From: Caulobacter sp. FWC26
GTDB lineage: Bacteria; Pseudomonadota; Alphaproteobacteria; Caulobacterales; Caulobacteraceae
Direction of reading: 5' to 3'
NCBI RefSeq assembly: GCF_002742645.2
Contig: NZ_CP033875.1
Coordinates: forward strand, 4,318,001 to 4,382,000
Length of the DNA: 64,000 nt
A program made the position numbers and the translations under genes. This document shows, piece by piece, positions 36,395 to 44,466 of this stretch; the stretch's first letter is position 1, and every line of letters starts with the position of its first letter. The notes beneath the pieces were generated by a model. The model was not told the DNA's origin, did no database searches, and worked only from the letters and a program-made list of their open reading frames with translations.

Positions 36395-37021
36395 TTAGCT
36401 CGCGGTTGACCCGTTTCCGTTCGACTTCGTGCGTTCGGGGTCGATCCAGCCGATATTCCCGTCTGGACGTCGATAGACCACGGAGATCCCCCCATGGGCG
36501 GCGTTCCTAAACACGATTGCCGGGTATCCGGTCAAGTCCAGTTCCATGACAGCCATGGAAACGGTCATCGTCTTCATCGCGGCCTGGGTTTCCGCAATGA
36601 CCATCGCCGCGGGCGCGCCCGTCGGGTGGTCGTCTTCAACATCCCAGCCTTCGTCGATATCGTCGCCTTCAGGCGCCCGGAGGACGAACATCGCGGCGTT
36701 CTCGACCTTCTTGGCCGTCGCCGCCGCAGAGTGGCTCTTAAGTCGCCTCTTATAGCGCCTGATGCGCGTATCGATCTTGGCCAGGGCCGCGTCGAAGGCG
36801 GCGTGCGCGTCGCCGCCGGACCCGTGGCTGATAAGCTGCTGACCTGAAGCCAGCTTGACCGAGCAATCGACACGGAAGGCGTAGCCGTCCTTGCTGACTA
36901 CGACCTCGGCGGCTCCGCCGCGATCGAAGTATTTGCCGATGCTTTGAGCGATTTCGTCGGAGACTCGCGCTCGCAGAGCCTCACCAACGTCGACATGCTT
37001 GCCGGAGACTTGGACTTGCAT
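36395..37021 (-). CDS. hpf: Ribosome hibernation promoting factor, long form
   Basis: 208 residues. The N-terminal domain (about 1-105, MQVQVSGKHVDVGEALRARV) is the S30AE/YfiA fold that binds the decoding site. A linker and a C-terminal domain (about 145-205, with YPAIVFRNAAHGGISVVYRRPDGNIGWI) mediate dimerisation of 70S into 100S particles. The two-domain form is the 'long HPF' of most bacteria outside the gammaproteobacteria. It silences ribosomes in stationary phase or starvation. Position between rpoN and ptsN is conserved, but here exoD intervenes between rpoN and hpf. Confidence 0.95.
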   Translation of the reverse strand: MQVQVSGKHVDVGEALRARVSDEIAQSIGKYFDRGGAAEVVVSKDGYAFRVDCSVKLASGQQLISHGSGGDAHAAFDAALAKIDTRIRRYKRRLKSHSAAATAKKVENAAMFVLRAPEGDDIDEGWDVEDDHPTGAPAAMVIAETQAAMKTMTVSMAVMELDLTGYPAIVFRNAAHGGISVVYRRPDGNIGWIDPERTKSNGNGSTAS

Positions 37022-37084
37022 ACCGATACAACGCGCCTGTCGCAGACGGGTGTCAAGCGGCGCTTTCGTGGCTTTTGAGCGACC

Positions 37085-37696
37085 TCAAATGAGCCCCGAA
37101 AATACCCCCAGAAGTTTGCGGACAGTCAGCACAACGACGTGGGCGCTGACGAACAGAAGCGCCCCGCTGCCCATAGCCATCAGATAACCCAGCAGGGCCA
37201 GGATTCCGTCGCGCTGGAGCAGCGCCAGGGCCAAAACGGCGACGGTGGCGCCAGGGGCCAGATTGCCCAACGGTATGGGCAGAACCAGCACCAGGGCCAG
37301 CAGGGTGCAGACCACGCCGATCGCGCGTTCGCCCAAGGGTGCGAACAAAGGCCGCAGCCTTGGCCGGGTGATCAACTCCATGCTCCGGACGATCGGGGCG
37401 AGGCGGCGGAAGAGGCCGCGCAGGTCGTCGCGCTTCAAAGGCTTTTCCATCAGGCCCCGCGGGAGCCACGGCGTGTCCGCGCCCATCGCGATCTGCGGGG
37501 CCAGGAACAGGATCGGCAGCGACAGAATGGTGGAAGACCCGGGCGGAAGCGGCAGGGTGTTCAGGAGACCGAACACCAGCAGCATCGCGCCGAACGCACG
37601 GCTATCGAACGCCGCCAGCATTTGTCCGACGGTCAGGGTGGGGCTGGCGTCCTCGCCAAAGCCCTCGATCACGTCCGCCAGGCTCTTTTCGCTCAT
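37085..37696 (-). CDS. exoD: ExoD family membrane protein
   Basis: ATG 37696 is preceded by GAGAGGA; a TTG immediately before it is in frame but unnecessary. The 203-residue protein fits the ExoD (exopolysaccharide synthesis) family, with FGAMLLVFGLLNTLPLPPGSS and the conserved PILFLAPQIAMGADTPWLP stretch. There are about four hydrophobic segments (near 35-65, 125-160, 170-195). In rhizobia exoD mutants are affected in exopolysaccharide and alkali tolerance; the biochemical role is unknown. It lies between rpoN and hpf, outside the usual content of this gene group, behind an rpoN terminator. Confidence 0.85.
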   Translation of the reverse strand: MSEKSLADVIEGFGEDASPTLTVGQMLAAFDSRAFGAMLLVFGLLNTLPLPPGSSTILSLPILFLAPQIAMGADTPWLPRGLMEKPLKRDDLRGLFRRLAPIVRSMELITRPRLRPLFAPLGERAIGVVCTLLALVLVLPIPLGNLAPGATVAVLALALLQRDGILALLGYLMAMGSGALLFVSAHVVVLTVRKLLGVFSGLI

Positions 37697-37736
37697 CAAA
37701 TCCTCTCGGCCCGCACGGGAACGCGCGGGAGACGAA

Positions 37737-37763
37737 AAAGAGGCGGGATCAGACCGCCTCTTT
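37737..37763 (-). terminator. Terminator overlapping the rpoN stop codon
   Basis: AAAGAGGCGG (37737-37746) and CCGCCTCTTT (37754-37763) are perfect ten-base arms; on the minus strand the stem is followed by a CTTTTTCG tract. The rpoN stop (37749-37751) lies in the loop, so the first arm encodes the last residues of RpoN. Confidence 0.88.
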
Positions 37764-39242
37764 CATCAGGCGCCGCCGCTCCACCGAAGAGGGGATCCGC
37801 ATGGCCTCGCGGTACTTGGCCACGGTCCGACGGGCGATGTCGACCCCGGCCGCCTTGAGAATCTCAACGATGCGATCGTCGGAGTGGACGTCGGCCTCGC
37901 ACTTCTCGGCGTCCACCAGGCCCTTGATCTTGTGACGGACGCTGGCGGCCGAGTGGGCCTCGCCGCCTTCCGAGGACTGGATGGCGGAGGTGAAGAAGAA
38001 CTTCAGCTCGAAGACGCCGCGCGGGGTGGCGATGTACTTGTTGGAGGTGACGCGGCTGACCGTGCTCTCGTGCATGCCGATCGCGTCGGCGACCGTCTTC
38101 AGGTTCAGGGGACGCAGGTGCTCGACGCCGAACGCTAAGAAACCGTCCTGCTGGCGCACGATCTCGCTGGCGACCTTCAGGATGGTCTTGGCGCGCTGGT
38201 CCAGGCTTTTCACCAGCCAGTTGGCCGAAGCCATGCAGTCGGCGACGAAGGTCTTCTCCTGATCGCTGCGCGCCCCCTTCGAGACGCGGGCGTGGTAGCG
38301 CTGGTCGACCAGCACGCGCGGCAGGGTGTCGGTGTTGAGCTCCACGTGCCACATGCCGCCCAGCCCCTCGCGGACCATGACGTCGGGCACCAGGGTCTCG
38401 GCCGGCTCGCTGTGGTAGGCCGCGCCCGGACGGGGATTGAGCGACCGGATCTCGGCGATCATGTCGCGCAGATCTTCATCGTCGACACCACAGATCCGGC
38501 GCAGACTCGCCAGATCCCGTTTGGCCAGCAGCTCAAGGTGATCGAGCATCGCGGCCATGGCCGGGTCGTAGCGGTTGAGATCCTTCAGCTGCAGCGCCAG
38601 ACACTCGCGCACGTCGCGGGCGAAGACGCCGACCGGCTCAAAGCCCTGCAGAACCGCCAGGATCTCCTCGACAAGCGCCAGTTCGCAACCCAGGCGCTGA
38701 GCCAGCTCGGTGATGTCCAGGCGCAGGTAGCCGCCCTCGTCGACCGCGTCGATCAGGATCTCGGCCACCGCGTTGCGCGCCGGCGACAGCGCGGCCTGGA
38801 CCAGCTGGGCGCGCAGGTGCGCAGCGAGGGTCGGTGTGTCGGTGAGGGCGCGTTCATAACCGTCGTCGCTCTCGAACGAACCGCCGCCGCCAGCGCGCGA
38901 CCAGTCGATCTGGCCGCCCGCGTGCTCGGCTTCCGCGCCGTCGCCCGTAGCGCGTTCGCCGGGCGAGACGTCCTCGGACGGGGCGTCCATCTCGCGGCCG
39001 GCCGTGGTGTCGGCGACCGCGTCGACCTGGGTCAGGCTGGCGTCCTGCGGGGCTTCGACCTCGCCCGTCGGCTCGTGATCGCCCTCATCGCGTTGCAGGA
39101 GCGGATTGCGCTCCAGCTCCGCCTCGACGAAGGCGTCGAGTTCGATGTTCGACAGCTGCAGCAGCTTGATGGCCTGCTGCAGTTGCGGGGTGATGACGAG
39201 GCCCTGGCCCTGCCGGAGCTCTAGTCGGTGGCTGAGCGCCAA
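37749..39242 (-). CDS. rpoN: RNA polymerase sigma-54 factor
   Basis: 497 residues. The N-terminal Q/L-rich activator region LELRQGQGLVITPQLQQAIK leads, an acidic region II (about 48-120) follows, and then the core-binding domain. The C-terminal RpoN box ARRTVAKYREAM, which reads the -24 element, lies near 475. It directs polymerase to -24/-12 promoters that need AAA+ activators, such as late flagellar and nitrogen genes. The 3' end sits in a terminator, and lptB is 137 bases upstream on the same strand. Confidence 0.98.
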   Translation of the reverse strand: MALSHRLELRQGQGLVITPQLQQAIKLLQLSNIELDAFVEAELERNPLLQRDEGDHEPTGEVEAPQDASLTQVDAVADTTAGREMDAPSEDVSPGERATGDGAEAEHAGGQIDWSRAGGGGSFESDDGYERALTDTPTLAAHLRAQLVQAALSPARNAVAEILIDAVDEGGYLRLDITELAQRLGCELALVEEILAVLQGFEPVGVFARDVRECLALQLKDLNRYDPAMAAMLDHLELLAKRDLASLRRICGVDDEDLRDMIAEIRSLNPRPGAAYHSEPAETLVPDVMVREGLGGMWHVELNTDTLPRVLVDQRYHARVSKGARSDQEKTFVADCMASANWLVKSLDQRAKTILKVASEIVRQQDGFLAFGVEHLRPLNLKTVADAIGMHESTVSRVTSNKYIATPRGVFELKFFFTSAIQSSEGGEAHSAASVRHKIKGLVDAEKCEADVHSDDRIVEILKAAGVDIARRTVAKYREAMRIPSSVERRRLMKEAV

Positions 39243-39378
39243 TGCGCCCTCCTGACGTACGAAAAACTTCGAGCGCCATTGAAGAGCGGTTCTGGTTAAC
39301 GGGTCGCCAACGCCTGCAATTATCGGGCCGGTGCGACCATCTGTGCCGAAAAGCGCTTAGGCCTTGCTAAACAAGACT

Positions 39379-40137
39379 TTAATCGCCGAGACGCGGCTCG
39401 GTGAAGCTCTCGCCCAGATAAACGCGCTTCACTTCCGGGTTTTCTACGATCTCGCGCGGCGAGCCTTCGAACAACACTTCGCCCGCATGGATGATCGACG
39501 CGCGGTCGATGATGTCGAGCGTCTCGCGGACGTTGTGGTCGGTGATCAAAATGCCGATACCCCGCCCCTTCAGATAGCCGATGACCTCGCGGATGTCGGC
39601 GATCGCTAAGGGGTCGATGCCGGCGAAGGGCTCGTCCAGCAGCATGAACGAGGGTTCGCTGGCGAGGGCGCGGGCGATTTCTACGCGGCGGCGCTCACCG
39701 CCCGAGAGGGCGACGGCCGGAGACTTGCGGATATGGGTGATCCGCAGCTCCTCGAGGATGCTCGTCACCTGCTCGCGGGCCTTGCGCGGGTCGCGCTCGC
39801 GCATTTCGACCACGGCCATGACGTTCTGTTCGACCGTCATGCCCCGGAAGATCGAGGCTTCCTGCGGCAGATAGCCGACGCCAAGCCGGGCGCGCTGGAA
39901 CATCGGTTGGGCCGTGATGTTCTCGCCGTCCAGATAGATCGCGCCGTAGTCAGCGGCGATCAGGCCGGTGACCATGTAGAAGCAAGTCGTCTTGCCGGCG
40001 CCGTTGGGGCCCAGAAGACCCGCCACCTCGCCGCGCTTCAGGCGCAGGGACACGTTCTTGACGACCGGACGGTCGCCGAACGACTTGCCCACGGAATCGA
40101 CGAACAGGCCGTCCATGTCGTTGGAGGTCAGGGTCAT
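39379..40137 (-). CDS. lptB: LPS export ABC transporter ATPase
   Basis: ATG 40137 has AGGATC upstream and gives 252 residues; the longer frame to 40446 lies inside lptA and is not real. Walker A GPNGAGKTT, signature LSGGERRRVEIARALA, Walker B FMLLDEPFAGIDP and the H-loop in LITDHNVRETL are present. It powers extraction of lipopolysaccharide from the inner membrane with LptFG. It starts eight bases after the lptA stop, so the lptC-lptA-lptB set is one transcription unit. Confidence 0.97.
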   Translation of the reverse strand: MTLTSNDMDGLFVDSVGKSFGDRPVVKNVSLRLKRGEVAGLLGPNGAGKTTCFYMVTGLIAADYGAIYLDGENITAQPMFQRARLGVGYLPQEASIFRGMTVEQNVMAVVEMRERDPRKAREQVTSILEELRITHIRKSPAVALSGGERRRVEIARALASEPSFMLLDEPFAGIDPLAIADIREVIGYLKGRGIGILITDHNVRETLDIIDRASIIHAGEVLFEGSPREIVENPEVKRVYLGESFTEPRLGD

Positions 40138-40145
40138 CCGTGATC

Positions 40146-40709
40146 CTAGCGCTGCTCGGCCGGCGCGTCGGACTTCGGGGCGTCGTCCTGATAGAACACC
40201 GCGCGCACGCGACGCTGGGCGCTGCGCCCGGTGCTCGTCGACTCCAGCTTGGCGTCGTTGGTCTTGGTGTTGACGGTCAGGCGATCGCCGCGGGCGACGT
40301 CCTTGCCCTTGACCACGATGACGTCCCCGGTGAGGACCGCCGTGTTGTTGCTGAACGTGTAGACGGCGCGATCGCCGCGAGCGTTCTGCTGGTCGCTGAC
40401 GAGGTAGACGGTTCCCTCGGCCTCCATGCGCTCGGCGGAACCGCACGCATTGGCGTTCTCAGCCGTGGGGCGCTTGGCGTTGTAGATCGTCACCTTCTCG
40501 GCGCGCAGCCGCGACCGGTTCTGCAGGATCTCGACCCGCCCCGTGAAGATGATGAGGCACTTGCTGTTGATCGTTTCCTGATTGTCGGCGGAGACGTCCA
40601 CCGGCGCGCTGGATCCGCCCTGCTGAGCAAAAGCCGCTCCGCCGGCGCCCACGCCAGACAGGATCAACGCGGTCATCGCCGCAGCCGTCCATCGCTTCAT
40701 CAGAACCAT
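40146..40709 (-). CDS. lptA: LPS transport periplasmic protein LptA
   Basis: 187 residues with a signal peptide (about 4-28, ending GAAFA) and an OstA/LptA beta-jellyroll domain (about 35-155: INSKCLIIFTGRVEILQNRS; LTGDVIVVKGKDVARGDRL). LptA forms the periplasmic bridge that carries LPS to the outer membrane. Start is ATG 40709 (GAGGAC just upstream); ATG 40700 is also in frame and would give a tidier signal peptide. It lies 50 bases after lptC and eight before lptB. Confidence 0.94.
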   Translation of the reverse strand: MVLMKRWTAAAMTALILSGVGAGGAAFAQQGGSSAPVDVSADNQETINSKCLIIFTGRVEILQNRSRLRAEKVTIYNAKRPTAENANACGSAERMEAEGTVYLVSDQQNARGDRAVYTFSNNTAVLTGDVIVVKGKDVARGDRLTVNTKTNDAKLESTSTGRSAQRRVRAVFYQDDAPKSDAPAEQR

Positions 40710-40759
40710 GTCCTCATCCGTCGCGGTCCGCGTCCAAAGCGAACCCGCGCCATTTCTCT

Positions 40760-41380
40760 TTACTGCCGTTCGAACCGCGCGCGAACCCCGCCCCGGAAAA
40801 CGATGCGATCGCCCTTGTCATATACGGAGTAGGCCTGGGATTGCACCTGTCCGCTGGGCCCTTCGCCGTTCATCAGGGTCTCGCCGGTCACGTCGCCCGT
40901 GCGGGTGTCGACGAACGACTCCTCCGAGGCGAAGCGATAGCCCGTTCCGTCATCGAGGCGCACATCGTCCTTGAGGTTCAGACCGAAGGTGTCCTGCCGA
41001 TAGATCCCATGCTTGGCGGTCATCCGCGTCGGAGTCGGCGAGCCCGGGTCCAGCGTCAGCGCCGGCTCTTCCAGGATGATGCGACGCGGGTCGGCGTCGT
41101 CCCGGATCGCCGAACGCGCCGTGATCATGAAACTGCGGCCGTCCGTCGACTGTCCGTAGAACCTGGGCGTGATCAGTCGGATTTCGGTGCGGGCCTCGGC
41201 CGGGGCCCGGGCGGCGGCGGTATAGGTTCGCCACCCGACCTGGGCGGTCACCGCAACCAGCAGCACCCCGATCGCGGCCGGCAGAACGACACGCGCCGCC
41301 CGCACGCGGCGCGAGCGACGGCGCCAGCGCGCGAGGTCGGCGCTCATCGATCGTCCGGTCATGACCGCGGCGGTCTGCAT
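40760..41380 (-). CDS. lptC: LPS export system protein LptC
   Basis: 206 residues. One N-terminal transmembrane helix (about 28-50, ARVVLPAAIGVLLVAVTAQVGW) follows an Arg-rich segment, and a periplasmic LptC jellyroll (about 60-200) follows that. It is bitopic in the inner membrane and hands LPS from LptFG to LptA. ATG 41380 follows GAGGACCTG at normal spacing and is seven bases from the exonuclease stop, suggesting coupling. Identification rests on fold pattern, length and gene position, since LptC sequences diverge strongly. Confidence 0.9.
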   Translation of the reverse strand: MQTAAVMTGRSMSADLARWRRRSRRVRAARVVLPAAIGVLLVAVTAQVGWRTYTAAARAPAEARTEIRLITPRFYGQSTDGRSFMITARSAIRDDADPRRIILEEPALTLDPGSPTPTRMTAKHGIYRQDTFGLNLKDDVRLDDGTGYRFASEESFVDTRTGDVTGETLMNGEGPSGQVQSQAYSVYDKGDRIVFRGGVRARFERQ

Positions 41381-41387
41381 CAGGTCC

Positions 41388-42038
41388 TCAGGTGTGAGCG
41401 AAGATGTCCATCTCCTCCCAGCCAGCCAGATCCAGCGAGGCGCGGTGGGGGAGATAGTCGAAGGCGTGTTGGGCCAGGGCCATACGGCCCTCGCGCTCGA
41501 GCATGGCGTTCAGCTTCAGGCGCAGCGCGTGCAGGTGCAGCACGTCGGAGGCGGCGTAGGCCACCTGGTCGGCGCTCAGCGACGGCGCGCCCCAGTCCGA
41601 CGACTGCTGAGCCTTGGACAGCTCCACGCCCAAGAGTTCGCGCGTCACGTCCTTCAGGCCGTGGCGGTCGGTATAGGTGCGAGCCAGCTTGCTGGCGATC
41701 TTGGTGCAGTAGACGGGCGCGGTCACGACCCCCAGATGGAGTTCGAACATGGCGATATCAAAGCGTCCGAAGTGAAAAAGCTTCAGAATCTTCGGATTCG
41801 TCAGCAGCGCCTTGAGGTTCGGGCAGTCATAGGCCGGACGGTTCAGGCGCACGACGTGCGCGTCGCCGTCGCCGGCCGAGAGTTGCACCACGCAGAGCGG
41901 GTCGCGTCCCAGGCGCAGGCCCATGGTCTCCGAATCGATCGCGATGATCTCCGCGTCCGCGAAGACGCCGTCGGGCAGATCGCCCTCATGAACGAAATTG
42001 GCCAACTCTAAGACGTCTCCGGCGAAGTCTCGGCGCAT
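41388..42038 (-). CDS. RNase D-like DEDDy 3'-5' exonuclease
   Basis: 216 residues forming only the exonuclease domain, without the HRDC domains of full-length RNase D (about 370). The acidic residues are visible: IAIDSETMGLRL (DxE), HFGRFDIAMFE (central Asp) and QVAYAASDVLHLH (Tyr and Asp of ExoIII). Short RNase D-like proteins next to lptC are usual in alphaproteobacteria. It probably trims RNA 3' ends such as tRNA precursors. The ATG has no strong ribosome-binding site. It is upstream of lptC, and a tRNA-Leu gene lies 121 bases further upstream on the same strand. Confidence 0.9.
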   Translation of the reverse strand: MRRDFAGDVLELANFVHEGDLPDGVFADAEIIAIDSETMGLRLGRDPLCVVQLSAGDGDAHVVRLNRPAYDCPNLKALLTNPKILKLFHFGRFDIAMFELHLGVVTAPVYCTKIASKLARTYTDRHGLKDVTRELLGVELSKAQQSSDWGAPSLSADQVAYAASDVLHLHALRLKLNAMLEREGRMALAQHAFDYLPHRASLDLAGWEEMDIFAHT

Positions 42039-42158
42039 CGACGCGCCGAACCACGCGCTCGATGTAAGCGCGCGACACTTATACTCACGATGAACGGATT
42101 AGCTATCCGCCGTACTACCGGCGCCACCCCGAGCTCCGCAATGAAGCCAGACAAGGGG

Positions 42159-42245
<87 letters not shown>

Positions 42246-42284
42246 CCGCTGTCGCAACCGGTGAGGTCGCCGCGAGGCCGGGAC

Positions 42285-42312
42285 GTTTAGGGAAAGCCTC
42301 CGGCCGCGTCAA
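42285..42312 (-). promoter_or_regulatory. Housekeeping-type promoter for tRNA-Leu
   Basis: On the minus strand TTGACGC (42306-42312), a 14-base spacer and CCTAAAC (42285-42291) match the Caulobacter sigma-73 consensus closely. The predicted start would lie about 30 bases before the tRNA 5' end. Confidence 0.7.
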
Positions 42313-42399
42313 CAGCGAAAAAACGACAAATCGTGATTTCGTTGCGAACCGGCGCGCGGTCGTCTAATTCCGGCCTCATCGCATGTACGAGGAATGATG

Positions 42400-43359
42400 A
42401 TGCAAGGTCTGGTCACGGTGTTCGGCGGCTCCGGTTTCGTGGGCGGTCAGGTCGTGCGGGCGCTCGCCAAGGCGGGCCATCGCGTGCGGGTGGCCGTGCG
42501 CCAGCCCAACCTCGCCTACAAGATGCGCATGCTGGGCGACGTCGGTCAGATCGAGGTGGTCCAGGCCAATGTCCGCAACCCGGCCTCGGTGTCCCGCGCG
42601 CTGGACGGCGCCGAGGCCTGCGTGAACCTCGTCGGCGTGCTGTTCGAAAGCGGCCGCCAGAAGTTCCTTTCGGTCCACGCCATGGGCGCACGCAACGTCG
42701 CCGAAGCCGCCGCGAAGGCCGGCCTCAAACATCTGGTCCATGTCAGCGCGATCGGCGCCGACGTTAACAGCGCCGCCAAGTACGCCCGCTCCAAGGGCGA
42801 AGGCGAAGCCGCCGTGCGCGAGGCGTTCCCGAACGCCACCATCGTCCGCCCGTCGATCGTGTTCGGCCCCGAGGACGACTTCTTCAACCGCTTCGCCCAG
42901 ATGGCTGCGCTGGCCCCGGTCATGCCGCTGGTCGGCGGCGAGACGCGCTTCCAGCCGGTATTCGTCGGCGATGTCGCGGCGGTGATCGCCAAGGCTGTCG
43001 CCAGCCCCGCCGCTGCGGGCGTGACGTATGAACTGGGCGGCCCGACCGTCTATACGATGCGGGAAATGCTCGACCTGATCCTGCTGGAGACCGGTCGCAA
43101 CCGTCCGCTGATCCCCCTGCCCTGGCCGGTGGCGTCGTTGATCGGCTCGCTGGGCGACCTCGTTGCGGGCGTCATCCCGCCGCCGCTGACCTCAGACCAG
43201 GTCGAGATGCTCAAGAGCGACAACGTCGCCGAACAGGGCCTGCCGGGCCTCGCGGAAGTCGGCGTGATTCCCACGGCGGTCGAGGCCGTGGTCCCGAGCT
43301 ACCTTTATCGCTACCGCAAGGGCGGCCAGTACGCCGAGACGCCGGCCGGCGCGTTCTGA
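42400..43359 (+). CDS. Complex I NDUFA9-like NAD(P)-binding protein (atypical short-chain dehydrogenase)
   Basis: Three ATGs in a row occur at 42394, 42397 and 42400; the last has GAGG seven bases upstream, giving 319 residues. The Rossmann motif VFGGSGFVGGQVVRAL is at the N-terminus. HVSAIGADVNSAAKYARSKGEGE carries the YxxxK pair, and IVRPSIVFGPEDDFFNRFA is typical of the NDUFA9/atypical SDR group. In mitochondria and alphaproteobacteria the homologue is a complex I accessory subunit or quinone-related protein. No complex I genes are near, so the role is uncertain. It ends at a strong terminator facing uppP. Confidence 0.87.
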   Translation: MQGLVTVFGGSGFVGGQVVRALAKAGHRVRVAVRQPNLAYKMRMLGDVGQIEVVQANVRNPASVSRALDGAEACVNLVGVLFESGRQKFLSVHAMGARNVAEAAAKAGLKHLVHVSAIGADVNSAAKYARSKGEGEAAVREAFPNATIVRPSIVFGPEDDFFNRFAQMAALAPVMPLVGGETRFQPVFVGDVAAVIAKAVASPAAAGVTYELGGPTVYTMREMLDLILLETGRNRPLIPLPWPVASLIGSLGDLVAGVIPPPLTSDQVEMLKSDNVAEQGLPGLAEVGVIPTAVEAVVPSYLYRYRKGGQYAETPAGAF

Positions 43360-43383
43360 GGCCGGACGCCGGATCGAAATCAA

Positions 43384-43420
43384 AAGGGCGGGCGCCGCGT
43401 GGCGCCCGCCCTTGTTGTTT
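43384..43420. terminator. Terminator between the NDUFA9-like gene and uppP
   Basis: A perfect 13-base stem, AAGGGCGGGCGCC (43384-43396) and GGCGCCCGCCCTT (43401-43413), with loop GCGT and then GTTGTTT. AAAA lies on the other side, so it can serve both convergent genes. Confidence 0.9.
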
Positions 43421-43435
43421 GGATGTCAGGCCTGC

Positions 43436-44236
43436 TCAGCGGGCCAGGTTCAGCGCGATCAGCCCCCCGACGCCGACGACGATCCGCCACCAGGCGAACG
43501 GCGCGAAGCCGTGCCGGGTGATGAAGTCCAGCACTGTCCTGACCACGAACACGCCCGAGACCAGCGCCGCCACGAAGCCCAGGACGATCAGGCCCAGATC
43601 GTTCGTGCTCAGTTTGTCGATGTTCTTGTAGAGGTCATAGGCGAAGGCCCCTGCCATGGTCGGCATGGCCAGGAAGAAGCTGAACTCCGCAGCCGAACGC
43701 TTGTCGCACTTGAGCAGTAGCGCCCCCGCGATGGTCGCGCCCGACCGTGAGACGCCGGGAATCAGGGCGATGCACTGGAACAGGCCGATCAGGAAGGCCG
43801 TCTTCAGCGGATAGTCGGCCACATCGGTGTAGCGCGGCTCCAGCTTCATCCGATCCAGCCCCAGCAGGATCACGCCGCCGACGATCAGGGTGACGCAGAT
43901 CAGGGTCGGGCTCTCGTACAGCACGGTCTTGATGTAGTCGTGGGCCAGCACACCGACCAACACCGCCGGCAGGAAGGCCAGCAGCACGCCCATGACGAAG
44001 CGGCGTGAGCTCGGATCCGTCGGCAGGGTGGTTACGAGACCCCACAAGCGCCCGAAGTAGACGCTGGTGATCGCCAGGATGGCGCCGAGTTGGATCAGGA
44101 CCTGAAATGTGTTGCCCGGGCTGTGGAAGCCCAGGAAGTGGCCCGCCAGCAGCAGGTGCCCGGTCGAGGAGACCGGAATGAACTCCGTCAGACCCTCGAT
44201 CAGGCCCAGTACGATCGCGATCAGCCAATCCGGCAT
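43436..44236 (-). CDS. uppP: Undecaprenyl-diphosphate phosphatase
   Basis: 266 residues of the BacA/UppP family. The N-terminus has [20 protein letters not shown] (catalytic Glu and Ser-Thr region), and near residue 160 is [16 protein letters not shown] (the second catalytic loop with Arg). About eight membrane helices are present. It recycles the undecaprenyl carrier needed for peptidoglycan and O-antigen synthesis, and overexpression confers bacitracin resistance. It is monocistronic, with a 230-base divergent region upstream shared with gltD. Confidence 0.97.
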   Translation of the reverse strand: MPDWLIAIVLGLIEGLTEFIPVSSTGHLLLAGHFLGFHSPGNTFQVLIQLGAILAITSVYFGRLWGLVTTLPTDPSSRRFVMGVLLAFLPAVLVGVLAHDYIKTVLYESPTLICVTLIVGGVILLGLDRMKLEPRYTDVADYPLKTAFLIGLFQCIALIPGVSRSGATIAGALLLKCDKRSAAEFSFFLAMPTMAGAFAYDLYKNIDKLSTNDLGLIVLGFVAALVSGVFVVRTVLDFITRHGFAPFAWWRIVVGVGGLIALNLAR

Positions 44237-44466
44237 GGACGCCCCCAGAAGTGACCGCTTCGGGGTGCGCCCGACTTGGTAAACTTCGCGTTAATCCACA
44301 AATTGGACCATTTCAGTCCCTAAATGAGATCGGTTCGCAATAGCATGGTCACGATCAGGGATATAATCGTCTACATTTTTGACGAAAGCATTCTTCTTCC
44401 ACCAAAGAGTCCTTAAGAGGCCGGCCAGAGCAATTTTTCTCCCAATCCGGGGGCGAGGGAAGTCGC

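Noticed and set aside
40138..40446. N-terminal extension of LptB to 40446.
   Set aside because: The 103 added residues lie inside lptA in another frame and are Arg-rich shadow sequence; ATG 40137 has a Shine-Dalgarno.
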